From a bacterium (GTDB lineage Bacteria; Armatimonadota; JACIXR01), in the NCBI GenBank assembly GCA_014360465.1, contig JACIXQ010000004.1:1-57234 (forward strand): a DNA stretch of 57,234 nucleotides, in the 5' to 3' direction. The notes beneath the pieces are model-generated. The model was given only the letters and a program-made list of their open reading frames with translations, had not been told where the DNA came from and did no database searches. Position 1 is the first letter of the stretch; every line of letters starts with the position of its first letter. The translations under genes were made by a program, and so were the position numbers. Positions 45,107-54,459 of the stretch are shown here, piece after piece.

Positions 45107-45528
45107 AGAGAGTCCTATTCATCTGCCTTCATAATTCGGCTCGCTCCCAAATGGCGGAAGCCATTTTGAATCATATGTATCCCCAGCATTATATAGCTTA
45201 CAGCGCTGGAGTTGAGCCAGCCAAGGAGGTAAATCCCTATGTCGTGTGTGCCCTCCGAGAAATCGGTCTTGATATCTCCCAGAATCGCCCCAAAAGCCTT
45301 GAGGTTTTCGCTGGTTGGGAATTCGACTATGTGGTTACCGTGTGCGAAGAAGGAGAAACACGCTGTCCATTTTTCCCCGGCGGTAAGCATTACCTACACA
45401 AGAGCTTCCCTGACCCTTCTATCCTTACCGGCTCGGATGAAGAGATAATGCAAAAGGTGCGAAACATCAGAGATGAGATAAGACAGTGGATATTAAACAC
45501 TTTTTCTCCGAATGGGGATGGTGATTGA
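45103..45528 (+). CDS. arsC: Arsenate reductase / low-molecular-weight phosphatase (ArsC type)
   Basis: 141 aa. The P-loop is CLHNSARSQ (Cys8 to Arg14, CX5R), followed by MAEAILNH. Two more Cys, CEEGETRC (Cys81, Cys88, spaced by six), match the pair that shuttles a disulfide in thioredoxin-coupled arsenate reductases of the pI258 type, and DPS near the end supplies the general acid. The substrate is therefore arsenate rather than phosphotyrosine, with thioredoxin as donor. No ars regulator or efflux pump is adjacent, which leaves a small doubt. It overlaps the AMMECR1 gene. Confidence 0.88.
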   Translation: MKRVLFICLHNSARSQMAEAILNHMYPQHYIAYSAGVEPAKEVNPYVVCALREIGLDISQNRPKSLEVFAGWEFDYVVTVCEEGETRCPFFPGGKHYLHKSFPDPSILTGSDEEIMQKVRNIRDEIRQWILNTFSPNGDGD

Positions 45529-45537
45529 AATATCCCT

Positions 45538-47946
45538 ATGCGCTCATATACCTTCCCAAGGATAAATACCCCCCTTCCCCAGGAAGGATGGGTGGCTATC
45601 ATCCTCGCAGGTGGGAAAGGCACAAGGATGAAAAGCGAGAAGAACAAGGTTTGCCATACTGTAGGCGGTATCCCAGTCATCAACAGGACCATAGCCACGC
45701 TCAAAAATTGCGGTTTTCCCCATATCCTTGTAGTTGCCGGGCATAGGTATTGGGAACTCATAGAGACTGTCGAGGAGGAGTTTCCCGATGTGAATTTCGT
45801 CCTGCAGGAGGAGGCGAAAGGAACCGGTGACGCTGTAAGATGCGCCTGTAAATTGCTTCAGGATGTCGGCTTTAATGGTAACCTATTGATAATCGCAGGC
45901 GATAAGATTGTTGATGCCAAAAACTTGCTATATATGAAAGAAGCTTTCCAAAGGGGTAATTATGACCTACTACTCGCATCTTCCTGGAGGGAAGGCAGAA
46001 GCTTCGGCAGGATAATCAGAGATGAAAATGGGCAGATCAAAGCGATAATTGAAAGCAAAGGGCGGGAAAATGATTTCCCTCCTTATGGGGAGACAAATCA
46101 ATCTATCTACCTCGTTAAAGCATTACCGCTCTATGAGGTCATCTATGACTTAAGTCCAGACCCCTACAGCGCTGAAGAGCATTTCACCGATATAGTGGAG
46201 ATGTTCTACCAAAGGGGTAAAAGGATGGAAACTTTCAATGTGGACGAGGAGAAGATTATGACATTCAACACAATTGAAGAACTTGGTTTGATAGAGGAAA
46301 AGGTTGGTAAGGTTCATTTTCTTACAGAGAAAAAGAACTTGCTTGGAGAAAGCAATTTTAAGCCTGTAAGTCAATGGTTAAATCTTTTTGATAGTGGCGA
46401 AAGTGGACTTCTAAAAGCCCTAAAGGATATATATGGTGATGAAAAGCTCGTCCGAAAAAGGATGGACAATTTCAGACACCTTTTAAAAAGTTTTGGCGAA
46501 AGGCTCGGCTACGATAAGGAAGTCTTTCTTGTCAGGGCTCCTGGCAAGCTTAATATCCTCGGACGCCACATAGACCACAGGGGTGGAAGGGTAAACAGTA
46601 TTGCCATTGACAAGGAAATACTTATGGTCGTATCCCCTCGGAAGGATGACAGCATAGAGCTCTATAATCTGGAGGATAGATTTCCCTACCGCTCTTTCAG
46701 CATAGGCAAGGAATTGGAGAAATTCAATTGGAGCCATTGGGAGGATATCTACCCAAATGAGGAGAGAGATGATAGGAAAAATATGAAGGGTGATTGGGTT
46801 CTTTATGCCAAAGCATCTGCCCTGAGACTGCAAGAACGCTTCAGGGATAGAAAATTCAAAGGATTAACAGCCTTTATCTGGGGAGATATTCCCCAGGGTT
46901 CCGGACTAAGCTCCTCCTCCGCCCTTGTTGTAGCTTTCTCCGAAGCCCTCTGCCTGATAAATGGTCTTGACATTTCCCCTGAGGAGTTCATCCATCTATG
47001 TGGGGAGGGCGAATGGTTCGTGGGCACGAGAGGCGGTATGGGTGACCACGCCGGGATAAAGATGGGAAAGCTTTTCTCCATCAATCAGTTTAGCTTCCAT
47101 CCGTTTTCCCATATAGGTAGTGCACCCTTTCCTAAAGGATACGCAATCCTGTTCGCTTATTCCTATGAGGAGGCTCATAAAGCGGGAAAGGCCGAAGGAA
47201 CATTTAACCAAAGGGTTGCTTGCTATGAAATCGGAACACGCTTGCTTAGGAAACTTCTCCCCAAGCTGGAGCATCTACGCGACATCCTTCCCGAGGAAAG
47301 TGGATTGGATGAGGTAAAAATCTATCAGCTTATCAAGAGCCTTCCCATAAAAATGAATAAAAAAGAGGTGCTCGACAGTTTGAAAGAAGATGGTGAATGG
47401 ATTTTGACACAATACAAGTGTAAACACGAAGAATACCCCGTGAGAGGAGTTTGTCTTTTTGGCATAGCCGAATGTGCGAGAAGCAAAAGGTGTCTACAGT
47501 TAATAGCAGAGGGAGACATAGATTCGCTTGCCGAGCTGATAAACATCTCACATAACGGGGACAGGGTCTCGGTTTGGGAAAAAGATGGTCTGATGGTCAG
47601 CTATAGCAACGATGTTTCCGATAAATATCTTGATTATCTCATAGAAAATCTCGAAAAACATCCTGAAAAGAAGGAATTCACCTTGCCCTATCAGACTGGC
47701 GACTATGCCTGTAGCACTTACAACATAGACTTTATGGTGGATTTGGTCAAAAAAATCGAAGGAGTGCTGGGAGCCCAAATTCTTGGCGCCGGATTAGGGG
47801 GGTCAATAATGATATTAGCCAGGGAAGACGCGGTGGAGAAAGTCCAGAAAACCCTTGAGAAACTCTATTATCAACCAAGAAATCTTGAGCCCCGAATGGG
47901 CGTTTGTTTGCCGATTGAAGGGGCAGGACATATAAACTTACCCTGA
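45538..47946 (+). CDS. Nucleotidyltransferase fused to a galactokinase-type GHMP sugar kinase
   Basis: 802 aa. The first 250 residues are a GlmU-type nucleotidyltransferase: VAIILAGGKGTRMKSEKNKV, VLQEEAKGTGDAVRCA and IIAGDKIVDAKNLLYM. From about 325, a galactokinase-like GHMP kinase follows: VRAPGKLNILGRHIDHRGGR (sugar site), GDIPQGSGLSSSSALVVAF (ATP loop), RGGMGDHAGIKMG, and a terminal ILGAGLGGSIMILA. One chain could phosphorylate a sugar at C1 and then couple it to a nucleotide, as FKP does for fucose; the family of the N-half is different from that of FKP. The ATG at 45538 lacks an RBS; a GTG at 45592 next to AGGAAGG is a possible start. The sugar is unknown. Confidence 0.85.
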   Translation: MRSYTFPRINTPLPQEGWVAIILAGGKGTRMKSEKNKVCHTVGGIPVINRTIATLKNCGFPHILVVAGHRYWELIETVEEEFPDVNFVLQEEAKGTGDAVRCACKLLQDVGFNGNLLIIAGDKIVDAKNLLYMKEAFQRGNYDLLLASSWREGRSFGRIIRDENGQIKAIIESKGRENDFPPYGETNQSIYLVKALPLYEVIYDLSPDPYSAEEHFTDIVEMFYQRGKRMETFNVDEEKIMTFNTIEELGLIEEKVGKVHFLTEKKNLLGESNFKPVSQWLNLFDSGESGLLKALKDIYGDEKLVRKRMDNFRHLLKSFGERLGYDKEVFLVRAPGKLNILGRHIDHRGGRVNSIAIDKEILMVVSPRKDDSIELYNLEDRFPYRSFSIGKELEKFNWSHWEDIYPNEERDDRKNMKGDWVLYAKASALRLQERFRDRKFKGLTAFIWGDIPQGSGLSSSSALVVAFSEALCLINGLDISPEEFIHLCGEGEWFVGTRGGMGDHAGIKMGKLFSINQFSFHPFSHIGSAPFPKGYAILFAYSYEEAHKAGKAEGTFNQRVACYEIGTRLLRKLLPKLEHLRDILPEESGLDEVKIYQLIKSLPIKMNKKEVLDSLKEDGEWILTQYKCKHEEYPVRGVCLFGIAECARSKRCLQLIAEGDIDSLAELINISHNGDRVSVWEKDGLMVSYSNDVSDKYLDYLIENLEKHPEKKEFTLPYQTGDYACSTYNIDFMVDLVKKIEGVLGAQILGAGLGGSIMILAREDAVEKVQKTLEKLYYQPRNLEPRMGVCLPIEGAGHINLP

Positions 47947-48049
47947 ATGCCCCAATTAATAGGCTCGCGTCTTTTCTCAAAAATAAATTGCTTTTAAAGC
48001 TCGTTTGTTTTATTCGCTTTCCTAAATCCCAATCCATTTGGGAGCATCA

Positions 48050-48078
48050 TTTCTCCAATTTGCTGGATGAATTATAAT
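48050..48078 (+). promoter_or_regulatory. Predicted uvrC promoter, nearly leaderless
   Basis: Perfect TATAAT at 48073-48078, 11 bases before the ATG; the -35 (TTTCTC) is weak. No Shine-Dalgarno site lies between. Confidence 0.45.
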
Positions 48079-48089
48079 TATTATTAGAG

Positions 48090-49940
48090 ATGTTAGAGGA
48101 AAAGCTAAAACAAATACCAACCTCGCCCGGGGTTTATATCTTCAAAGGGAAAAGGGGCAATGTGCTATATGTAGGGAAAGCTGCTTCCCTACGCGATAGA
48201 GTTCGTTCTTACTTCGGGCAATATGATGGTTCGTTGAAGGTCTCCCTCATCCGACAAAACATCGCTGACCTTGAGTGGATTGCTACAGACAGCGAGACAG
48301 AAGCCCTCATACTTGAACTGAATTTGATAAAGAAATATAAGCCACCATATAACATCCGGATGAGGGATGATAAGCATTATCCTTTCGTCAAGATAACCCT
48401 CAACGAACCATTTCCTCGCATCGTGATAGTGAGAAGAGTTGGGAAAGACCAGGCGCGATACTTTGGACCCTATGCTGATTCCAAATCTCTTAAAGAAGTC
48501 CTTCGCCTTTTGCGCAAGAATTTCCAGATAAGGCAATGCAATATTCCCTTAACAGGCGAAGAAAGATTACGCCCCTGCCTTTTCTATCATATCGGACAGT
48601 GTCTTGGTCCCTGCAGCGGTGAAGTATCAAGGGAGCGATATATGGAAGCGGTGCAGGAAGTTATTACTTTTCTTGAAGGGCATAGCGAAGAGTTGAGGGA
48701 GATGCTCTGGAATAAAATGATGGAAGAAGCAGAGAATCTGAACTTTGAAAGGGCGGCGAAGTTGAGGGATAGGATAAGGGCACTGGACAGAGTTATAGAT
48801 AAGCAGAAGGTGGTCTTCACTAACCCCGTTGACGAGGATGTCATTTCCTTCGCCCAGCAGGAGGATGCCATCGGTGCACAGGTCTTTATGGTGCGGGCTG
48901 GAAGACTTATCGGCGGAAGGCATTTCCTCCTGCAAGGTGTGGAAGGAGAAAGCAAGGAGGAAATCACCTCCTCTTTCATCCGCCAGTATTATCAGGGAGA
49001 GCTACCACCACCATTGATAATAGTTGAAGATATCCCCGAGGACGCCGAGCTCATTTCCCGCTGGTTGAGCGAAAGAAAACATAGAGATGTCCTAATTAGA
49101 AGGGCAGAAGGTGACGAGGAAAAGGAACTGGTTGAAATGGCTAAGAGGAATGCCCAGCTTGCGCTGCGAGCGAAGCTGGAAGAGGGGGAAACGAAAAGGA
49201 GGAAAGCGATGGAGAGCCTTGAAGCACTGCGGTTGGCGCTTCAGCTTGATAAAATACCTTTCAGGATAGAGGGATACGATATATCGCATCTGGGAGGCAA
49301 CCAGGCTGTTGGCTCAATGGTCGTATTTGAGAATGGTGAACCCCAGAAATCCAAATACCGTAAATTCAACATAAAGTTTACAGAGAAAATTCCCGATGAT
49401 TACGCGATGATGAAGGAGGTGCTCCGTAGGAGGATTTTGAGAGGGAAGAAGGGAGACGAGAAATTCCTCCCCTTTCCCGATTTAATAGTGATTGATGGAG
49501 GTAAGGGGCACCTTTCCAGCGCCCTTGAGATTCTATTTGAAGAGAATATACTCCCACCAACAATTGGGCTTGCAAAGCGGCTGGAGGAGATTTATCTACC
49601 CGATGCCTCCCAGCCCCTTCGCTTGCCGGAGGATTCAAAAGCTCTCCATCTGCTTCAAAGGATAAGAAACGAAGCGCATCGCTTCGCCCTCACACAGCAT
49701 AGGGGAAGAAGAGAAAAAGCTGCGTTTATGTCCGCTCTTGAGCAGGTAGAGGGAATAGGTAAAAAGAGAAGAAAGATGCTTTTAGATGTCTTCGGCACTA
49801 TTGAGGAATTAAAAAAGGCTTCACCTGATAAAATCGCAAGGTTAGCCGGTGTGCCCCTTAAGGTAGCAGAAAGGCTTCTTGAAGTGCTTAATAAGCAAAC
49901 AGGGGAGGCAGAGAGTAATCAAGTATCCGATGACGATTAG
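48090..49940 (+). CDS. uvrC: Excinuclease ABC subunit C
   Basis: 616 aa, normal UvrC length. N-terminal GIY-YIG nuclease (SPGVYIFKGKRGNVLYVGKA) making the 3' cut; a Cys-rich stretch (RQCN.PL...RPCLFYHIGQCLGPC); UvrB-binding helices (MMEEAENLNFERAAKLRDRI); an RNase H-like second nuclease with IEGYDISHLGG and LIVIDGGKGHLSSA making the 5' cut; and a helix-hairpin-helix tail (LEQVEGIGKKRRKMLLDVFG). It works with UvrA and UvrB in nucleotide excision repair. The last codons overlap the ogt start by 11 bp. Confidence 0.97.
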   Translation: MLEEKLKQIPTSPGVYIFKGKRGNVLYVGKAASLRDRVRSYFGQYDGSLKVSLIRQNIADLEWIATDSETEALILELNLIKKYKPPYNIRMRDDKHYPFVKITLNEPFPRIVIVRRVGKDQARYFGPYADSKSLKEVLRLLRKNFQIRQCNIPLTGEERLRPCLFYHIGQCLGPCSGEVSRERYMEAVQEVITFLEGHSEELREMLWNKMMEEAENLNFERAAKLRDRIRALDRVIDKQKVVFTNPVDEDVISFAQQEDAIGAQVFMVRAGRLIGGRHFLLQGVEGESKEEITSSFIRQYYQGELPPPLIIVEDIPEDAELISRWLSERKHRDVLIRRAEGDEEKELVEMAKRNAQLALRAKLEEGETKRRKAMESLEALRLALQLDKIPFRIEGYDISHLGGNQAVGSMVVFENGEPQKSKYRKFNIKFTEKIPDDYAMMKEVLRRRILRGKKGDEKFLPFPDLIVIDGGKGHLSSALEILFEENILPPTIGLAKRLEEIYLPDASQPLRLPEDSKALHLLQRIRNEAHRFALTQHRGRREKAAFMSALEQVEGIGKKRRKMLLDVFGTIEELKKASPDKIARLAGVPLKVAERLLEVLNKQTGEAESNQVSDDD

Positions 49941-50400
49941 ACCTTACGCGATAAGAACCCGTTTTGGCTGGTGCGAGGTATCAGCAAGCTATAAAGGTTT
50001 GTGTTCCCTCAGCAAGCCACAAGAAGTGCCAATAGATGGTTATAAGTATCACGAGCTTGAAGAAGCATTGGAGGAATACTTCTCGGGTAGAGTGGTAGAT
50101 TTCTCCATTTTTCCCGTTGATTTATCCTCCTTGACTCCTTTCCAAAGGAGTGTCCTTGAGGAAGTGAGAAATATAAAGTGGGGAGGAGTTGCTTTCTACG
50201 AGGAAATCGGGGAAAGATTGGGAGGAAATAATTTAGCCAGGGCGGTTGGTCAGGCTCTCGCCAGGAATCCTCTTCCAATAATCATCCCCTGCCATAGAGT
50301 GATAAGAAAAGATGGAAGTTTAGGTGGTTTTACCTGGGGACTTGAATGGAAGGTCCGATTGTTGGAGTTGGAAAGAAAGGAGGTAAAAAACGATGTTTAA
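49930..50400 (+). CDS. ogt: Methylated-DNA-protein-cysteine methyltransferase
   Basis: About 156 aa from the ATG at 49930 inside the uvrC end; a TTG 51 bases earlier is less likely. The active-site segment is NPLPIIIPCHRVIRKDGSLG with the acceptor Cys, preceded by the DNA-binding helix YEEIGERLGGNNLARAVGQA and the FQRSVLEEVRNIKWGG turn. It removes O6-alkyl groups from guanine in a one-shot suicide reaction. The overlap with uvrC joins two repair functions in one transcript. It is followed by an 8-bp overlap with the GH39-like gene. Confidence 0.94.
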   Translation: MTIRPYAIRTRFGWCEVSASYKGLCSLSKPQEVPIDGYKYHELEEALEEYFSGRVVDFSIFPVDLSSLTPFQRSVLEEVRNIKWGGVAFYEEIGERLGGNNLARAVGQALARNPLPIIIPCHRVIRKDGSLGGFTWGLEWKVRLLELERKEVKNDV

Positions 50401-51823
50401 GTTAAAGAAAATAGTTTATAACCAAATTTCCTTTGGAATGTTCCCCTTCATTTTCTTTTTGACCCATCCTGCCAGTTCAAACCCTGAGAAGCTTCCCAAG
50501 AGCACAATAGAAATAGACGCTGACAAGGTGATAGGTAAACTGGAACCATTTAGACACTCCTTTGGTCAGGGAGGAGTAAACCCTATTCCATTGCCGCAAG
50601 GGGTGATTGAAGGTATTAAAAAGCTACAGCCCCGTTTGATTCGGATATTCCTTCAAGAATTTTTCAATATCTACAGCGAGGATGGGAAACTCAACTGGCA
50701 AATCTTGGACCCTTATATGGAAGCACTTGCCCAAACAGGTGCGAAGATAGTGGCATGTATTACTATAAAGCCGAGGCGGCTATTTCCCCAAATAGACCAG
50801 AGAATATGGCAACCAAAGGATGTAAAGGAATGGCAAAACCTCATCTATGAACTTGTCAAAAGGTATTCAGTGGAGAAGCAAATCGTCACCTATTGGGAAG
50901 TTGCTAACGAACCAGATATCGGGGAAGCTGGAGGAACGCCCTACCTAATTCCAGAACCAGCAGAGTACTGCGAATTCTACAGGATAACCACGGAACCGAT
51001 AATAAAAGCCTGCCCAACCGTGAAAGTGGGAGGACCTGCCCTGGCTTCTGTCAACAGCCCCCTACTGGAGGGGTTAATTGAATACTGCAAGAGAACGGGA
51101 ACAAAGCTGGATTTTGTCTCCTGGCACCTCTATAGTGACGACCCCACCCTTCATGCTAAGGGAATAGAGAGGGCTAAATCTTTGCTAAGGGACTTTCCAG
51201 GGAAAAGACCCGAGATGCTTATAACCGAATGGAATAGAAATATCGGTGATATTTCAGGGGAATCAAAGGATGCCAGTGTCGTTGCTTCCTGTCTGCTCTC
51301 TATGCTTGAAACAGATGTGGATTGGACATTCTACTACCAGATTTGTGACCAGGTGTTCTACAAGGAGCATTTTGAATATTGGTTTTCTGCCGAAGGAATA
51401 AGGAATATGGAGAATTTCTGGAATCCCGTTCCTCGCTTCGGACTATTTGATTTGGAGGGAAGGGTAAGGGCACCATATTTTGTCTACCAAATGCTTTATA
51501 GGATGGGCGAGAAAAAGATAGATGCTAAGTGTGATGAATCCGATATCAAACTCCTTGCTTCTCGCTCTGATAGTAGGCTCTCCTTGATGTTTGTGAATCC
51601 TTCATCACAAGGGAAAGCGCTGACAATCAACATAAAGAACCTCAAACCCGGAAAGAAATCGCTCAGAATATATAGCATTGATGCGAATAAGCGATGGTCA
51701 TCCCAGAAGTTGGAGCTTCTCCCGATAAAGGAGCGAGAAATTTTCACCTCCTCAGAGTTCAGCTTTGAAATCTGGGCTCCTTCCTATAGTGTTATCCAGG
51801 CGATATTTGATGATATATCTTAG
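50393..51823 (+). CDS. Exported GH39-like glycoside hydrolase
   Basis: 476 aa. N-terminal signal (FGMFPFIFFLTHPASS), then a clan-A TIM barrel. The acid/base Glu is in VTYWEVANEPDIGEAG (NEP, about residue 173) and the nucleophile Glu in MLITEWNRNIG (about residue 279), with FVSWHLYSDDP between. The early GQGGVNPIPLPQGV and RLIRIFLQEFF segments resemble GH39 beta-xylosidases and related enzymes. A C-terminal beta-sandwich follows (LSLMFVNPSSQGKALTINIK). The substrate is probably a plant- or microbe-derived glycan, perhaps xylan. Coupling to ogt by an 8-bp overlap is odd for a secreted hydrolase. Confidence 0.8.
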   Translation: MFKLKKIVYNQISFGMFPFIFFLTHPASSNPEKLPKSTIEIDADKVIGKLEPFRHSFGQGGVNPIPLPQGVIEGIKKLQPRLIRIFLQEFFNIYSEDGKLNWQILDPYMEALAQTGAKIVACITIKPRRLFPQIDQRIWQPKDVKEWQNLIYELVKRYSVEKQIVTYWEVANEPDIGEAGGTPYLIPEPAEYCEFYRITTEPIIKACPTVKVGGPALASVNSPLLEGLIEYCKRTGTKLDFVSWHLYSDDPTLHAKGIERAKSLLRDFPGKRPEMLITEWNRNIGDISGESKDASVVASCLLSMLETDVDWTFYYQICDQVFYKEHFEYWFSAEGIRNMENFWNPVPRFGLFDLEGRVRAPYFVYQMLYRMGEKKIDAKCDESDIKLLASRSDSRLSLMFVNPSSQGKALTINIKNLKPGKKSLRIYSIDANKRWSSQKLELLPIKEREIFTSSEFSFEIWAPSYSVIQAIFDDIS

Positions 51824-51876
51824 CAGCGACCCAGAGACTGCTTTGTGTTATCTTTAGTAGGAGACTTGCCAATAAC

Positions 51877-51890
51877 AACCCGTTTGGGTT
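51877..51890 (+). terminator. Possible weak terminator after the GH39-like gene
   Basis: AACCC, GTTT, GGGTT stem-loop (5 bp) followed by a mixed pyrimidine run CCTTTCTCT, about 55 bases after the stop. The stem is short. Confidence 0.3.
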
Positions 51891-52037
51891 CCTTTCTCTA
51901 CTTGATAATCATTTGATGACAAAACACTTAAGTTTAAGAGAGTGAGTTTTATTAATTTGTCCTTTTTATTAATCTCCACTTGTTGGTTAGGAACGGTGAG
52001 TGGATATCTTTTAGGCTTAAATTTCAGTTTGAATAGC

Positions 52038-53132
52038 TCACCCAGAATCTATTTCCTTTATCGCTCTCGCTATCCCATTAGCAATTACCAGAAAAGCGTG
52101 GTATCTTAATCTTTCCGTGCTTGCTTGAGCCTTTCTCATCGCTTCCTCGTATTGCCCTTCTTTCGTCAGGAAGTATACTTCAGAAAGGATTTTCAACCTT
52201 GACCGAAACCTGCTCTTTTTATCCAGAAACTCTCCAAGGTTGGGCAATTCCATCTCTAAAAGGTCCCTATTCACACCCGCTTTAAGCAAACCCATTAGCA
52301 AAAAGGCATAAGTTTCCTCCCTCACTTGTTTATCCTTTATCTCCTTCGCCATATTCAACATTTGGGCATACACAGGAGAATCTTCTTTTAAATCTAAGCT
52401 ATCTAATTTTGAAGAGATGGAATACAATAAAGCTCCCCTCCACTCCTCGGACGACTGTTCTGCTTTGCTGAGAATCTTTGAAAGGATTTTTTCTGCCTGT
52501 TTCTCATCAATTTTGTTTTCAAGAACTTTCAACATTATCCCTAACCAAACTACCTTTCCCTTATTGCCACTCATAGAACTAATGGTGTCAACAAGTTCTA
52601 ACATTAGTTGGAAAGCCTGTTCTTTGAGGTGAGTAGTTAAAAGAGGCTCCAATACCGAGAGCAAGTCTATAAAAGCATGCGTATTCGCCTCTATGTCTCC
52701 GCTAAGAGTTTCCAAGATCCCCCTTGCCATATCAAGGAGAAGTTCCGCATCCTCCTGCTCTAAACCTGTTAATGAAAGGCTCAGCGCTTTTTCGAAAATT
52801 TCTGTAAATTCTCCTTCCGTAATACCTCCTACTGCAGTAGCCATCTCCATTATGATGAGGCGCTTTTCGCTCTCCCCAAGCTCACAGAGTTCTACTGTCC
52901 TGAGTAAGGCGTAAAGAAGTGCTTGTTTAGTTGCTTCATCAAACTGGGTAATGAAATTGAGGAGCTTGCGAAGAAGGGGAAGAGCTTGATTTCCAAGCCT
53001 TGTCTTTACTATCAGCGGGACTATCTGCCAGAGAAATGCCTCTCTGAGTCCCTCGCTTTTTACCTCCATACCGAGGTCTATTATCTCGGATAGAAGCTTG
53101 ACACCTTTTTCTTTGCTGATTTCGTTATGCAT
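52038..53132 (-). CDS. All-helical protein of unknown function
   Basis: 364 aa with no recognised domain. GGAGG lies 11 bases before the ATG. It has no signal peptide or membrane helix. The sequence is almost entirely amphipathic helix, in pairs about 40 residues apart (QALPLLRKLLNFITQFDEAT, AELLLDMARGILETLSGD, KEQAFQLMLELVDTISSM, EQAEKILSKIL-like units), which suggests HEAT/ARM- or TPR-type solenoid repeats and a scaffolding role. It is the last gene of a minus-strand run of unrecognised genes. Confidence 0.65.
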   Translation of the reverse strand: MHNEISKEKGVKLLSEIIDLGMEVKSEGLREAFLWQIVPLIVKTRLGNQALPLLRKLLNFITQFDEATKQALLYALLRTVELCELGESEKRLIIMEMATAVGGITEGEFTEIFEKALSLSLTGLEQEDAELLLDMARGILETLSGDIEANTHAFIDLLSVLEPLLTTHLKEQAFQLMLELVDTISSMSGNKGKVVWLGIMLKVLENKIDEKQAEKILSKILSKAEQSSEEWRGALLYSISSKLDSLDLKEDSPVYAQMLNMAKEIKDKQVREETYAFLLMGLLKAGVNRDLLEMELPNLGEFLDKKSRFRSRLKILSEVYFLTKEGQYEEAMRKAQASTERLRYHAFLVIANGIARAIKEIDSG

Positions 53133-53179
53133 AACTCTTCTTTTCCTCCTTTATAAGTTTACCCGCTAAAGGATTGGCG

Positions 53180-53711
53180 CTATGATAAATATACTATCTC
53201 TATATCCAAGACCAGTCCACTGTAGAGCATCGCTATTATGAAACTAATCCCCAATAGCGAGTAAAATATACTTTTGAATTTGTCGTCCCAATCGGTTGCT
53301 ACGACATCGCTCAGGAAAAGCTCATTTCTTTTTTCATCCCAAAGCGTTATAGTTGCATCTATCAGGACACTGAGCCAGCAAACTTTCATTGGTTGAAACT
53401 TATATGGTCCCCAATATTACTGCGAAAATCCGTAAAAACAAGATATCCAAGCTTCTTTTTTGTTGGTTTACTTTAGAGATTTTGAGAAACTCAACGAAAC
53501 TATATCGCGGACCTACTCTTTTTTCTTCCCAGAAATCGTTAGCTATATCCAGTGTAAGTGGAAAGACGGGTTTAGAAGCATCCGCGAGATACGCTATTAC
53601 GCGAGAGAGCAAGAGGTATCTTACATTTGTTAATTTGAGGAATAGCTCATCAATGCCAACAGCTCTCTCAAAAAGCTCCTCACAAAGGGAAATAGCTTTT
53701 AATCTCCTCAA
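53180..53711 (-). pseudogene. Unknown protein in two frames, probable frameshift
   Basis: A 103-aa frame (from a TTG at 53711, no good RBS) ends at 53400. The next frame is open across the junction (YWGPYKFQPMKVCWLSV) and continues to 53180 with a hydrophobic tail (LLGISFIIAMLYSGLVLDI). Both parts carry a D....W(E/D)EKR stretch (LDIANDFWEEKR; DATITLWDEKRN). A one-base change near 53415 would give a single protein of about 175 aa with a C-terminal membrane helix. Two separate short genes cannot be excluded. I recognise no family. Confidence 0.45.
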
Positions 53712-53712
53712 A

Positions 53713-54459
53713 TTATCTTTCGCTATGGTTTAACCTCCTTATCAAAATATTCACCACATCATCAAGGGAACTGACGAGAAGAAGGATGCGGTTATGGGGA
53801 GGACGTCTCTCTATTTGCCAGAGTTTATTTTCATTCTCTAATACCGATAGTACCCTTTGATTGTTCATAAAGAAGACCCTCGGTACCCTTTCCTTTGAAA
53901 TTTCCCCGAGGTCAATTGTTATTTTCCTCTCCCTCAACATATCCTCGCAGAGGGCAAAGGAAAAAGCGATTGATGAAGGCGTATAAAATTTGAGAGAAAT
54001 ATATTTCCTGTCCCTTATTATGAAGCCAAATTTGTCCAATAAGAATAGGAGAGAATCAAAGGTATCCTTGCTTTGTTTGTGCATCAGCGAGTAAAGGAAA
54101 TCTTTTGCTTCCTGCCTGCTTACCTTTCCCCTTTCTATATTCTCGCTCAGGAAACTGGCAAAATCGGAGAGATAAGGGAAGTTCTTGATTACTTGCCAGT
54201 AGGCGAGTTCTCGCTTTGTTTTATCATCGGTTAAATAACCCTGTAGTCTTGCGAGCGGATGTCTTTTTATCCCTCTACCTTTTCCCTTTAGCTCCAATAT
54301 TCTCAATATGTAATCTACCGCCCTTTTTCTTGAAACCGGGGAAGGATATGGTAGATTCTCATCAAGCCACTGTCCCAGCTGGGAGATGTCCTCAAATTCC
54401 TGACTTTTCTCCAGCGCCATTATAAGGAATTGAGGAAGAATTTTGTGTCCGTGCGCCAA
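53713..54459 (-). CDS. Unknown protein, helical; faint BrxA-like pattern
   Basis: 248 aa, not recognised. RBS AGGAG before the ATG. The N-terminal half is helical, with VSRKRAVDYILRILELKGKG, LAYWQVIKNFPYLSDFASFL and ERGKVSRQEAKDFLYSLM; the spacing vaguely recalls BrxA (DUF1819) of BREX loci, but no other BREX gene is present and I would not name it. The second half is mixed strand and helix (FGFIIRDRKYISLKFYTPSS, RILLLVSSLDDVVNILIRRL). There is no signal peptide or membrane segment. It is the first gene of the minus-strand island and adjoins the next frame without a gap. Confidence 0.6.
   Translation of the reverse strand: MAHGHKILPQFLIMALEKSQEFEDISQLGQWLDENLPYPSPVSRKRAVDYILRILELKGKGRGIKRHPLARLQGYLTDDKTKRELAYWQVIKNFPYLSDFASFLSENIERGKVSRQEAKDFLYSLMHKQSKDTFDSLLFLLDKFGFIIRDRKYISLKFYTPSSIAFSFALCEDMLRERKITIDLGEISKERVPRVFFMNNQRVLSVLENENKLWQIERRPPHNRILLLVSSLDDVVNILIRRLNHSER

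Noticed and set aside
53713-54459. BREX BrxA gene
   Set aside because: Only a loose helical spacing similarity, and no other BREX genes in the window.
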